Of a stretch of 6,297 nucleotides of DNA, positions 1 to 6,297 are shown piece after piece (within the stretch, counting starts at the first letter, position 1; each line of letters opens with the position of its first letter). The translations under genes and the position numbers were made by a program. The notes below the pieces were generated by a model that saw only the letters and a list, made by a program, of their open reading frames with translations, was not told the origin of the DNA and ran no database searches. Source of the DNA: Thermomicrobiaceae bacterium (lineage in GTDB: Bacteria > Chloroflexota > Chloroflexia > Thermomicrobiales > Thermomicrobiaceae); the NCBI GenBank assembly GCA_007123655.1, contig SKKR01000101.1, positions 1 through 6,297 on the forward strand. The letters run 5' to 3'.

Positions 1-423
1 AAAATGCTCCGGATTGCCGGTGAGCACGCCGACATCGTCAGTCTGCTGACGACCTCGGTCGCATCAGGCGTGGTCGAAAACGATCCGACCGAACGCCTTG
101 CCTCGACCGTGGAAACGAAACTCTCCTGGATCAGGGAAGGCGCGGGCGAACGCTTCCCGGACATCGAGCTCAACATCATTCCTTCGATCTTCGAATCGAC
201 CGATCCGCGGGGTACCGCGCAGGCGATTATCGAAGACCGGAACTGGCGAGGCCTCACCGTCGATGACGTGCTCGACATGCCGTCCGTGTTCATCGGTTCC
301 CTTGAGGAGATCACGCAGTCGATGCGGGAGCGCCGGGAACGCTTCGGCTTCTCGTACTACGTTTTTTCCGACCGGGAACTGGAAATGCCCACGAGGATCG
401 TTTCGGAGCTTTCAGGACAATGA
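1..423 (+). CDS. LLM-class (luciferase-like) F420-dependent-type oxidoreductase, C-terminal part, 5' end outside window
   Basis: This is the C-terminal ~140 residues of a luciferase-like monooxygenase-fold (TIM barrel) oxidoreductase. The frame is open back through base 1, so the ATG at 4 is probably internal and the true start lies before the window. What I see: an opening MLRIAGEHADIVSL, like the strand and turn in these proteins where a glycine-rich cofactor loop is followed by 'RMLRLAAREAD.V'; then 'RFPDIELNI', 'DDVLDMPSVFIGSLEEI' (residues ~87-103 from the ATG) and a closing 'RERRERFGFSYYVF' (~108-121). The last two match the conserved tail of the actinobacterial/Chloroflexota subfamily usually named 'probable F420-dependent oxidoreductase, MSMEG_2516 family' (TIGR03621). 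Family members use coenzyme F420 or flavin in the cytosol; the substrate cannot be told from this part. The gene converges on the peptidase gene with 13 bases between stops and is not part of the transport operon. I am confident of the fold and less so of the cofactor. Confidence 0.85.
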   Translation, partial: KMLRIAGEHADIVSLLTTSVASGVVENDPTERLASTVETKLSWIREGAGERFPDIELNIIPSIFESTDPRGTAQAIIEDRNWRGLTVDDVLDMPSVFIGSLEEITQSMRERRERFGFSYYVFSDRELEMPTRIVSELSGQ

Positions 424-436
424 GCCAGGCGGAGAA

Positions 437-2407
437 TTAGCCTTCCAGGTGCGCCTCGAACCAGTCAAACACCCGCAGCAACATGTCCCGCTGGTGGTTC
501 CGTTCGGTGATCATGTGGGGTTCGCGTGGATAGACGACCATCTCTGTTTCCACGCCCCGGTCTTTCACCCCGTAGTACATCTCGTACGACTGGCTAATCG
601 GCACCCGGATGTCGGCATCACCGTGGACGTAGAGCGTCGGCGTCGTGATCCGGTCGAAATAGCGGACCGGTGAGCGCTCCATCAGCGCATCCGCGTTCTG
701 GCTGACCGGCTCCGCGAAGTAGGCGTCGAAGATCCGGCGGACGTCGGTCGTGCCGTTAAAACTCACCCAGTTGGTGATCGCCGCGCCGGAGACCGCCGCC
801 TTGAAGCGATCGCTCTGTGTAATCGCCCAGTTCGTGAAATACCCGCCGTAGCTCCAGCCGCCGATTACCAGGCGGTCCGGGTCGGTGATCCCGACATCGA
901 TCAGGTGGTCAATGCCGGTCTCGATATCAGTCCACTCCAGCCCGCCGAGGTCAGCGTTGTTCGCCGCCAGGTAATCCGGACCTCGCCCACTGCTTCCGCG
1001 AGGGTTCGGCATGAAGACGGCGTAGCCTCGCTGGGTCATGGGAAGCGCCCAGTCGTGCCAGGAACAGTAGAAGCGGTGAGTCCAGGCACCCATGGGACCA
1101 CCGTGGATGTGTGTCAGCAGGGGGTAAGTCTGTCCGTCCTCGTAGCCCACCGGCAGGTAGAGTAAACCGTGGATCGTCTTCCCGTCGCTGCTTTCCCAAG
1201 AGATGTCCCGGGCCGCTCCGACCGGCCGTTCCCGTGTCCAGGGGTTCAGATCCGTCACCGACGTGGCCTCGCCATCGATGTCTCCGACCCACACGTCCAC
1301 CGGAGAAGTCGAATCCGTCCGGAGAAACGTGATGATCCGGCCATCCGCGCTGAGCGACGGGTGGCTGGCAATCGTTCCCGGCATGTCGCCGGCGCTGACG
1401 GCCGGGCGATCGATGCCATCATCAACCGAAACCGCGTAGAGGGACGACTGCAGGGACTCGACGAGGCTGACCAGGAGCGTTCTGGAATCCGGCATCCACG
1501 TCACGGAGTTCGCCGAACCCCGGTCAGAAAGCGGGAGCGGCCGGGCGTCACCACCCGCGACCGAAACCACGTAGGGCACGCCGATCGCCATTGGCGCCAC
1601 GTCTCCGGCGCCGATGAACGCAATCGCGGAGCCGTCCGGCGAGTAGACTGGCGGGGTGAAGAGTCCCCAGAACGTCCCGAGTCTGTTAACGTCGCCTTGC
1701 AGCGTAACCGTGGCGACGTCGGCGCACCAGAGATGATCGACTTTCGGGGAGTCCGCGATATGCGCAGCGAATCCGCTGCTGTCCGGCGCCCAGTCATACA
1801 GCGCACCGAGCATTGTGCCGACGTGCGTTTCCAGTGGGGTGACGCGCCGGGCCGCGGGCGTCACCTTCCCGGCGAGCAGATCGTCCAGCTCCGGCGGCAG
1901 GTCGACCACCCAGATGTGAGAGCGTCTGGGATCTTCATCGACGACCCACTGGTCGCCTTCGTCCTGCTTCCTGCGGCGGTCATTCTCGGTCTCAGCCTCA
2001 GAGATGAGACAGGCGATCATCCCGCCGTCGGGAGACCAGCGAGGTGCGGTTGCGGGGCCGTCCTGAAACGTCAGCTGGACGGGCGCTGCGTCCTGGAACG
2101 GTGTCAGGTAGATCTGCGGCGTTCCTCGTTCTGCGCGATCGGAGGCGAAGGCCAGGTAGCGGCCACACGGCGACCAGGACGGTGTCTCGTCCCGGAAATC
2201 GCCCGAGGTCAACCGGGTCTCAGCGCCGTCCTTCGTTTCGATGAGCCAGATATCGCCGACCGGGTGTGCCCCGGACTTCGACGCCTCGCCGCGCACGTAG
2301 GCGATGAAGCGACCGTCTGGCGAGATGACCGGGGTCTCCGGTACGCAGGCGGAAACGATCTGGTCGAGGCTGAAGCACATGTCATTCGGCATGAGGACTC
2401 CTGTCAC
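437..2407 (-). CDS. S9-family serine peptidase (prolyl oligopeptidase / acylaminoacyl-peptidase type)
   Basis: A 656-residue serine peptidase that should cleave short peptides in the cytosol; no signal peptide or membrane segment is visible. The N-terminal ~390 residues form a beta-propeller, with seven PD40/TolB-like turns at about 28-38 (ISPDGRFIAYV), 78-90, 124-134, 206-217, 255-266, 304-315 and 352-363. The C-terminal alpha/beta-hydrolase domain (about 405-656, PF00326 type) holds the full triad by motif: Ser519 in GWSYGG, Asp599 in HGDADIRVP and His631 in PREPHM. The HGGP at 435-438 fits the oxyanion region. Length is normal for acylaminoacyl-peptidase-like S9 members. The start is uncertain: GTG at 2407 and ATG at 2392 are in frame and each has an AGGAG site; the ATG form would be 651 residues. 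It is the last gene of the operon, 27 bases after the dppC-like gene, which suggests it processes imported peptides. S9 subfamily and exact specificity (endo-, dipeptidyl- or acylaminoacyl-) cannot be settled by eye. Confidence 0.93.
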   Translation of the reverse strand: MTGVLMPNDMCFSLDQIVSACVPETPVISPDGRFIAYVRGEASKSGAHPVGDIWLIETKDGAETRLTSGDFRDETPSWSPCGRYLAFASDRAERGTPQIYLTPFQDAAPVQLTFQDGPATAPRWSPDGGMIACLISEAETENDRRRKQDEGDQWVVDEDPRRSHIWVVDLPPELDDLLAGKVTPAARRVTPLETHVGTMLGALYDWAPDSSGFAAHIADSPKVDHLWCADVATVTLQGDVNRLGTFWGLFTPPVYSPDGSAIAFIGAGDVAPMAIGVPYVVSVAGGDARPLPLSDRGSANSVTWMPDSRTLLVSLVESLQSSLYAVSVDDGIDRPAVSAGDMPGTIASHPSLSADGRIITFLRTDSTSPVDVWVGDIDGEATSVTDLNPWTRERPVGAARDISWESSDGKTIHGLLYLPVGYEDGQTYPLLTHIHGGPMGAWTHRFYCSWHDWALPMTQRGYAVFMPNPRGSSGRGPDYLAANNADLGGLEWTDIETGIDHLIDVGITDPDRLVIGGWSYGGYFTNWAITQSDRFKAAVSGAAITNWVSFNGTTDVRRIFDAYFAEPVSQNADALMERSPVRYFDRITTPTLYVHGDADIRVPISQSYEMYYGVKDRGVETEMVVYPREPHMITERNHQRDMLLRVFDWFEAHLEG

Positions 2408-2420
2408 GCGGGGTACTCCT
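2398..2420 (-). promoter_or_regulatory. Two tandem Shine-Dalgarno sites, each with its own start codon, for the S9 peptidase
   Basis: Reading the minus strand, AGGAG at 2420-2416 lies 8 bases before GTG at 2407. A second AGGAG at 2402-2398 lies 5 bases before the in-frame ATG at 2392. Both spacings are workable; the upstream one is closer to ideal while the downstream one has the stronger start codon. Either start gives essentially the same protein, differing by five residues. Confidence 0.6.
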
Positions 2421-2434
2421 GCAGTCGTTGTTTA

Positions 2435-3346
2435 TCAGGCTTTCCGGAGTCGGGGATCGAGCGCGTCGCGTACAGCGTTCCCGAACAGGTTGAAGCCAAG
2501 CACCGTGATGAAGATGGCGATGCCCGGGAAATTGATCAGCCACGGCTCCGTGCGGATGAAGGTCCGCGCCGAGACCACCATCGCGCCCCATTCCGGCGTC
2601 GGCGGCTGGGCCCCAAGCCCGAGGAACGAGAGGTTCGCCGCGATAAGGATCGCAAGCGGGAACTCGAGCGTACCCAGCACGATCATCGGCGCGAGCACGT
2701 TTCGGAGGACCTGATTACGCATGATATGGAAGTTGGACGCCCCGATGACCCGGGCCGCCATTACATAGTCTGTATTGCGTATGGACAGGACGACGCTCCG
2801 GATCAGCCGTGCGAATCCTGGCGCGGAACCGATCCCCACAGCGATCATCGCGTTCGTCAGGCTGGGGCCGAGCATCGCAATGATCGCCAGTGCCAGGAGG
2901 AACCCCGGAAACGCCAGCAGGATATCGATGAACCGCATGATCAGTGAGTCCACCACGCCACCGTAGAAACCGGCGGTGAGCCCGAACAGCACCCCAAGCG
3001 TCATCGAGATACTGACCGCGATGAGCCCTACCTGCAAACTGATCCGGGATCCGTAGATCACCCGGCTGAAGACGTCTCGTCCGGTTTCGTCGGTGCCGAA
3101 GAAGTTCTGCGATGACGGTGGCTGCAGGCGGTTCACCGGATCGATCGCATACGGATCGAACGGCGCGATGATCGGCGCGAAGATCGCCAGGGTGATGATC
3201 AGGACAATCACAACCCCGCCGATCTTGCCCGGGTACGTTTTGGCGATCGCCCGGACGAAGTCGAACCGGCGGGACCGCATCCGCTGGCCGGAGAGGGCCC
3301 GCATCGAGCTGGATTGTTCTCGTGCTTCGTCTTGCAGCGCGCTCAT
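2435..3346 (-). CDS. dppC: Peptide/nickel-type ABC transporter permease, DppC/OppC family
   Basis: A 303-residue inner-membrane permease, one half of the channel of a family-5 (Dpp/Opp-like) ABC importer. A basic, polar N-terminus (1-40) precedes the first membrane segment (about 42-61). Next comes the OppC N-terminal hallmark FGTDETGRDVFSRVIYGSR (83-101). The BPD_transp_1 core (PF00528) follows, with hydrophobic segments near 104-126, 137-160, 165-187, 218-243 and 273-290. The cytoplasmic EAA loop that docks the ATPase is at about 192-216 (TDYVMAARVIGAS), and the family-typical SFLGLGAQPPTPEWGAM is at 240-256. The C-terminus NAVRDALDPRLR is also typical. Length is normal and the protein appears intact. 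It starts 14 bases after the dppB-like stop, with a Shine-Dalgarno that overlaps that stop. The dipeptide, oligopeptide, nickel or other substrate cannot be read from the permease alone, so the gene symbol denotes family only. Confidence 0.93.
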   Translation of the reverse strand: MSALQDEAREQSSSMRALSGQRMRSRRFDFVRAIAKTYPGKIGGVVIVLIITLAIFAPIIAPFDPYAIDPVNRLQPPSSQNFFGTDETGRDVFSRVIYGSRISLQVGLIAVSISMTLGVLFGLTAGFYGGVVDSLIMRFIDILLAFPGFLLALAIIAMLGPSLTNAMIAVGIGSAPGFARLIRSVVLSIRNTDYVMAARVIGASNFHIMRNQVLRNVLAPMIVLGTLEFPLAILIAANLSFLGLGAQPPTPEWGAMVVSARTFIRTEPWLINFPGIAIFITVLGFNLFGNAVRDALDPRLRKA

Positions 3347-3353
3347 GCTTCGG

Positions 3354-3362
3354 TCACCCCTC
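3354..3362 (-). promoter_or_regulatory. Shine-Dalgarno of the dppC-like gene overlapping the dppB-like stop codon
   Basis: On the minus strand the TGA stop at 3363-3361 runs straight into GAGGGGTGA (3362-3354), close to the GGAGGTGA consensus. A 7-base spacer follows before ATG at 3346. The overlap of ribosome site and upstream stop suggests translational coupling of the two permease subunits, which are needed in equal amounts. The coupling is inference. Confidence 0.6.
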
Positions 3363-4284
3363 AGGAGTAGGTGATTCGCGGATCAACCACCGCGTACAGC
3401 ACATCGACGATCAGGTTCACGAGCACGTACGTCGTCGCCACGACCAGAATCACGCCCTGTATGAGCGGGAAGTCACGTCGCTGCAGCGCGATGACGGCCA
3501 GCTCACCGATTCCGTGCCAGGCAAAGACGACCTCGATCACGAACGCGCCCGAGAGCAGGCCACCGAACTGCAGCCCGATGATGGTCAGGATCGGGATCAG
3601 TGCGTTCTTCAACGCGTGGCGGACGATGACGGTTCGCTCGATGAGACCCTTGGCGCGGGCTGAGCGCACGTAGTCCTCATTGAGTACCTCGAGCATGCTG
3701 GAGCGGACAATCCTGGCGAGTACCGCGGACGCGATCACGCCAAGAGTGACCGAGGGCAGCACCATCCCCCGGGCGGACATCTCTCCGAGCACCGGGAACC
3801 AGCCAAGCTGGACAGCAAAGATGTAGATCAGCAGCAAGCCGAGCCAGAAGGCGGGCATGGACAACCCGGCCAGCGCGAATATCATCGCAACCGCGTCGAT
3901 GATCGAGTCTTTGTACACTGCGGAAAGGATTCCGGCGACGAGCCCGATGACGATCGCGATGCCCAGGCTCGTCAGTGTCAGGACGAACGTGTAGGGAAAT
4001 CTCGCCTTGATCTCGTCCCAGACCGCGTTCTGCGTCGTGATTGAGGTGCCCAGATCACCCTGCATCACGCCCCAGACGTAGATGAAGAACTGCTCGTACA
4101 GGGGCCGATCGAGTCCAAGATCGCGCTGGATCATCGCGACCACTTCCGGATCCCGCTGCTGTCCGAAGAACATGATCTCGACCGGGTCTCCCGGCACCAA
4201 CACCCGCATGAGGAAAGTCAGTGCCAGGATCCCGATCCAGATCGGTATCAGTAGCAGCAGGCGCCGGACGATGTACCGGGCCAT
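3361..4284 (-). CDS. dppB: Peptide/nickel-type ABC transporter permease, DppB/OppB family
   Basis: A 307-residue inner-membrane permease, partner of the DppC-like subunit. It begins with the classic MARYIVRRLLLLIPIWIGIL start and first membrane helix (about 9-29). A periplasm-facing region follows with VPGDPVEIM (30-38), RDLGLDRPLYEQF (54-66) and the MQGDLGTSI motif (74-82), all typical of DppB/OppB. The BPD_transp_1 core then has hydrophobic segments near 99-122, 130-159, 175-195, 228-250 and 276-300. The EAA loop that contacts the ATPase is at about 203-222 (EDYVRSARAKGL). The C-terminus YAVVDPRITYS is also family-typical. Length is normal and no lesion is visible. The ATG at 4284 is the only sensible start and matches family N-termini; its ribosome site is weak (GCGAG just after the preceding stop), so translation may depend on the binding-protein gene ending 12 bases upstream. 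Confidence 0.94.
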   Translation of the reverse strand: MARYIVRRLLLLIPIWIGILALTFLMRVLVPGDPVEIMFFGQQRDPEVVAMIQRDLGLDRPLYEQFFIYVWGVMQGDLGTSITTQNAVWDEIKARFPYTFVLTLTSLGIAIVIGLVAGILSAVYKDSIIDAVAMIFALAGLSMPAFWLGLLLIYIFAVQLGWFPVLGEMSARGMVLPSVTLGVIASAVLARIVRSSMLEVLNEDYVRSARAKGLIERTVIVRHALKNALIPILTIIGLQFGGLLSGAFVIEVVFAWHGIGELAVIALQRRDFPLIQGVILVVATTYVLVNLIVDVLYAVVDPRITYS

Positions 4285-4296
4285 TAAGGCGCTCGC

Positions 4297-6045
4297 TTAC
4301 TGTTCAAGCCAGACGTCGATATACCTGGCGCCACCAAGCGTATCCAGCCGGTAGCCGTGGACGTGGCTGCCGGCGGCGTTGATCACCCAGTCGGTCAGAA
4401 TCGGTGCGACGATCGCCTGGTCGAGAATATACCGGAGCGCGTCCTGCACGCGATCGATGCGGGCGTCCGGATCCATCTCGGTGTCGGCGGCAAGGAGCAG
4501 TTCATCGAGTTCCTCATCGCTGACCTGTCCAACCCAGCCGGGGGATTCGAAGAGCAGGCTCAGGATAACCGGATCCGGCCAGGTCCAGCGCATCCAGTTC
4601 ACGTCGAAGTCACCCTCTTCGATTACCCCCTGCATCGCTCCGAAGTCCATGACCTGGAGCTCCACGTCCATCCCGAAGTCGTTCAGGGTTGCCTGCAGGA
4701 TCTCGCAGGCGACGCGGATGTTCTCGTTGCCCGAGTAAAACAGAAGCGTAAAGTCCAGGCGGTGCTCCCCATCGGTCCAGACCCCATCGTCACCAATCTC
4801 CCAGCCGGCGTCTTCCAGTATCTGCTGAGCGCGGTCGAGATCGAACGGATACCCGTGCTCCATGCCGATCTCCTCGTCCCAGCCAGCAAGCCCTGTCGGC
4901 ATTGGCAGCAGGTTGGGAGAAGCGTAGCCGTTGTAGGCCGCGTCCACGATCGTCTGGCGGTCAACACAGCAGGCGATCGCCCGGCGTACCTCCGGGTAGT
5001 TGAACGGCTCCCGGTCGACGAACTCCAGGAAATTGTGGTTCGTGGCGTCCTCCCAGCGGATGATCTGGAAGTTCGGATCTTCTTCGATGTCCGGTGCCTG
5101 CTGACGGTCGACATCGCTGATGTCGAGTTCCCCGCTCTCAAGCGCGGCCAGCCTGGTGGACACATCGCTGATGATGTCGAAGTGCAGTTCATCGACGTAG
5201 GCGGCGCCGTCGTTCGTGTCGTCACCGCGATAGTTGACGTAATCCTCGAAGCGCTCCAGCGCGATCCGCTGCCCGGTCGGCCACTCCTTGAACTGGAACG
5301 GGCCGGACCCGACCGGATTCCGTCCAAAGCCGTCTCCGTGCTCTTCGACAGCGGCAGGAGAGACGATCCCGCCGTAGCTGATCGAAATGTTCGTGTAGAA
5401 GGGCGCGTAGGGCTCCTCGAACCGGAAGAGCACCGAGTGGTCATCGATCAGCTCCAGTTCCTGGAGCGTTCCCATCTGCGCCAGCGCGGGTGACGCCATG
5501 TCCGGATCGAGAATGCGCTCGAAGCTCTGCTTGACGGCATCGCCGTCCAGTTCGGTTCCGTCATGGAACATCACGCCGGAGCGGATGTGGAATGTCAGTT
5601 CGGTGCCGTCGTCCGATGCTTCCCAGTCCTCGGCGACCCAGGGTTCCGGCGTTCGGTCCTCACTGATGTAGACAAGCCGGTCATAGATGTGGGCCTGGAC
5701 CGAACTGGCGGTCGCCTGGATCGTGCCTGCCGGGTCCATCGAGTCCGGATCCTCGATGATGGCGAGGTTCAGGATGCCGCCGCGCTGCGGTTCTCCGTCC
5801 GGCACGTCTTCGTCATCGGCGACGTCATCATCAACCTCGTCCGGATCATCGTCCGGGGCGGCGGGGTCGGTATCGTCCACCACAACGTCATCGTCGTCGT
5901 CGTCGGTCTCGCAGGCAGCGAGTAGCGACGCTCCCACGGGAATCGCCGCGCCGAGGCCAAGCAATCGGACGAAACCGCGCCTGGTCACGAGCCGGTCGCT
6001 GCGAATGACATCTAGGAGCCTGTTTGGACTGTTGGTCTGATCCAT
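4297..6045 (-). CDS. ABC transporter family-5 substrate-binding lipoprotein (DppA/OppA-like), Tat-exported
   Basis: An extracytoplasmic peptide-type solute-binding protein (SBP_bac_5, PF00496) of 582 residues from the chosen start. I chose ATG at 6045 because a strong GGAGGAG (6058-6052) sits 6 bases before it; in-frame ATGs at 6060 and 6090 lack this and would place extra residues ahead of a good signal peptide. Residues 21-45 form a Tat-type lipoprotein signal: twin arginines R22-R23 in TRRGFVRLL, a hydrophobic stretch, then lipobox LAAC with Cys45 as the lipid-anchored residue. Residues 46-85 are a very acidic linker. The binding domain starts near RGGIL (88-92), with HDPDSMDP-like IEDPDSMDP (97-105), RSGVMFHDGT (155-164), NPVGSGPF (243-250) and EVRRAIACCVDRQTI (352-366), all in family order. 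The C-terminus GARYIDVWLEQ is typical. It is the first gene of the transporter run. Family-5 ligands include oligopeptides, dipeptides, nickel and glycosides; the adjacent peptidase favours peptides. Confidence 0.93.
   Translation of the reverse strand: MDQTNSPNRLLDVIRSDRLVTRRGFVRLLGLGAAIPVGASLLAACETDDDDDDVVVDDTDPAAPDDDPDEVDDDVADDEDVPDGEPQRGGILNLAIIEDPDSMDPAGTIQATASSVQAHIYDRLVYISEDRTPEPWVAEDWEASDDGTELTFHIRSGVMFHDGTELDGDAVKQSFERILDPDMASPALAQMGTLQELELIDDHSVLFRFEEPYAPFYTNISISYGGIVSPAAVEEHGDGFGRNPVGSGPFQFKEWPTGQRIALERFEDYVNYRGDDTNDGAAYVDELHFDIISDVSTRLAALESGELDISDVDRQQAPDIEEDPNFQIIRWEDATNHNFLEFVDREPFNYPEVRRAIACCVDRQTIVDAAYNGYASPNLLPMPTGLAGWDEEIGMEHGYPFDLDRAQQILEDAGWEIGDDGVWTDGEHRLDFTLLFYSGNENIRVACEILQATLNDFGMDVELQVMDFGAMQGVIEEGDFDVNWMRWTWPDPVILSLLFESPGWVGQVSDEELDELLLAADTEMDPDARIDRVQDALRYILDQAIVAPILTDWVINAAGSHVHGYRLDTLGGARYIDVWLEQ
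5791..5910 (-). repeat. Low-complexity Asp/Glu-rich coding stretch (acidic linker of the binding lipoprotein)
   Basis: Codons 46-85 of the binding protein carry 24 Asp or Glu among 40 residues, without a Lys or Arg. The core is six Asp codons in a row at 5887-5904 (residues 48-53), nearly all the same codon, giving a short GTC/GAC triplet run. Such linkers tether the binding domain to its lipid anchor. The triplet run could gain or lose codons by slippage without shifting the frame. Confidence 0.85.
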
Positions 6046-6159
6046 GGGATTCTCCTCCATCAAGGCATTACTGCCGCGGTGGTGTGTCATCGATGGGTCG
6101 GGTTGCCGGCATGAGCTCTCGCAGTCGCATCACCTCCATCACAGCACCCGATCATCCAG
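6046..6159. other. Intergenic region upstream of the transport operon; no clear promoter
   Basis: Between the right-edge partial frame and the binding-protein start there are 114 bases. Apart from the Shine-Dalgarno site I see no convincing -35/-10 pair, terminator hairpin with a T-run, operator-like inverted repeat or riboswitch on the minus strand. The promoter may be weak in consensus, or transcription may enter from the upstream same-strand frame. Confidence 0.5.
6052..6058 (-). promoter_or_regulatory. Strong Shine-Dalgarno deciding the start of the binding-protein gene
   Basis: GGAGGAG on the minus strand (6058-6052) is followed by 6 bases and then ATG at 6045. It is the strongest ribosome site I see in the operon, fitting a binding protein that is usually made in excess over the permeases. 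It also overlaps the alternative upstream ATG at 6060, which argues against that codon as the start. Confidence 0.8.
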
Positions 6160-6297
6160 CTAGGCGGCGCCAGTTCCAGGAACACTTCGGGGAAACACCG
6201 AGAGCACGACTTCCATCTGAATCGCCCCGTCCGGATTATCGAGTTCGTGTGCCAGCCGATCCAGTTCCTGCATCCGCTCTTTGAGCATGCGCGCGTT
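6160..6297 (-). CDS. Unrecognised protein, C-terminal 45 residues only, 5' end outside window
   Basis: On the minus strand a frame is open from the window edge (6297) to a TAG at 6162-6160, encoding 45 residues. It opens with an amphipathic, charged helix-like segment (LKERMQELDRLAHEL, residues 5-19). A short turn DNPDG follows, then a more hydrophobic IQMEVVLSVFPRSV (26-39) and a small-residue tail. Third codon positions lean to G or C, as in the neighbouring genes, though less so in the last ten codons, and the composition looks protein-like. I do not recognise a family; the tail does not resemble the C-terminus of a DppD/DppF-type ATPase. It points the same way as the transport operon and ends 114 bases before it, so it could be a cotranscribed gene or a separate one. 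The truncation makes this call weak; a chance open frame of this size is possible. Confidence 0.45.
   Translation of the reverse strand, partial: NARMLKERMQELDRLAHELDNPDGAIQMEVVLSVFPRSVPGTGAA

Noticed and set aside
426..444. Weak GGC...GCC inverted pairing between the two convergent stops as a terminator
   Set aside because: The stem would be only about three base pairs with no T-run on either side, well short of a credible intrinsic terminator.
1169..2947. Long plus-strand open frame of 592 codons opposite the peptidase and part of the dppC-like gene
   Set aside because: It is antisense to two well-supported genes with clear family motifs, is very rich in Arg and His, shows no domain, and runs across a gene boundary. 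In GC-rich DNA, antisense frames often lack stops by chance.
4357..5493. Plus-strand open frame of 378 codons opposite the binding-protein gene
   Set aside because: It is the antisense shadow of a gene with unmistakable SBP_bac_5 motifs; no recognisable motif or ribosome site supports it.
6046..6090. Upstream in-frame ATGs at 6090 and 6060 as the binding-protein start
   Set aside because: They lack a good ribosome site, and the strong GGAGGAG with correct spacing points to ATG at 6045, which also places the Tat motif at a normal distance from the N-terminus.
6068..6139. Possible short leader peptide on the minus strand upstream of the binding protein (about 20-23 codons, ending in a TAA)
   Set aside because: A GGAGGTG is present but sits almost on top of the ATG, so spacing is wrong. 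There is no run of regulatory codons and no attenuator hairpin.
6024..6284. Plus-strand frame of 86 codons over the operon's upstream region
   Set aside because: It starts inside the binding-protein gene on the opposite strand, is Arg/Ser/Pro-rich, and has no good ribosome site. The minus-strand frame at the same place looks more protein-like.

Overview
The window is GC-rich bacterial DNA, densely coded, with one main unit: a minus-strand run of four genes for uptake and breakdown of peptides, read from right to left. From about 6045 down to 437 these are a Tat-exported family-5 solute-binding lipoprotein, a DppB/OppB-type permease, a DppC/OppC-type permease and a cytosolic S9-family (prolyl oligopeptidase/acylaminoacyl-peptidase type) serine peptidase. 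The gaps between them are 12, 14 and 27 bases. This spacing, the shared strand and the Shine-Dalgarno sequences inside the gaps point to one operon.

At the left edge (1-423, plus strand) is the C-terminal part of a luciferase-like, F420-dependent-type oxidoreductase. It converges on the peptidase gene, with only 13 bases between the two stop codons. At the right edge (6160-6297, minus strand) is the C-terminal tail of an open frame that enters from outside the window and ends 114 bases before the binding-protein start. I do not recognise this product.

How the genes would work together (inference from family knowledge): the lipoprotein captures oligopeptides, or another family-5 ligand, outside the membrane. 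The two permeases form the channel, and the peptidase cleaves the imported peptides in the cytosol. The two ATPase subunits (DppD/DppF type) needed to power such a transporter are not in the window. The place after dppC where they often sit is taken by the peptidase.

Organism: a Tat-type lipoprotein signal followed by a long acidic linker, F420-type luciferase-like oxidoreductases, and GC-rich DNA with good Shine-Dalgarno sites together suggest Chloroflexota (Thermomicrobia-like) or perhaps an actinobacterial relative. This is an impression from gene style, not a placement. There is no RNA gene, insertion sequence, CRISPR array or phage signal that I can see. The region looks like ordinary metabolic and transport DNA, and I found no convincing undescribed system.
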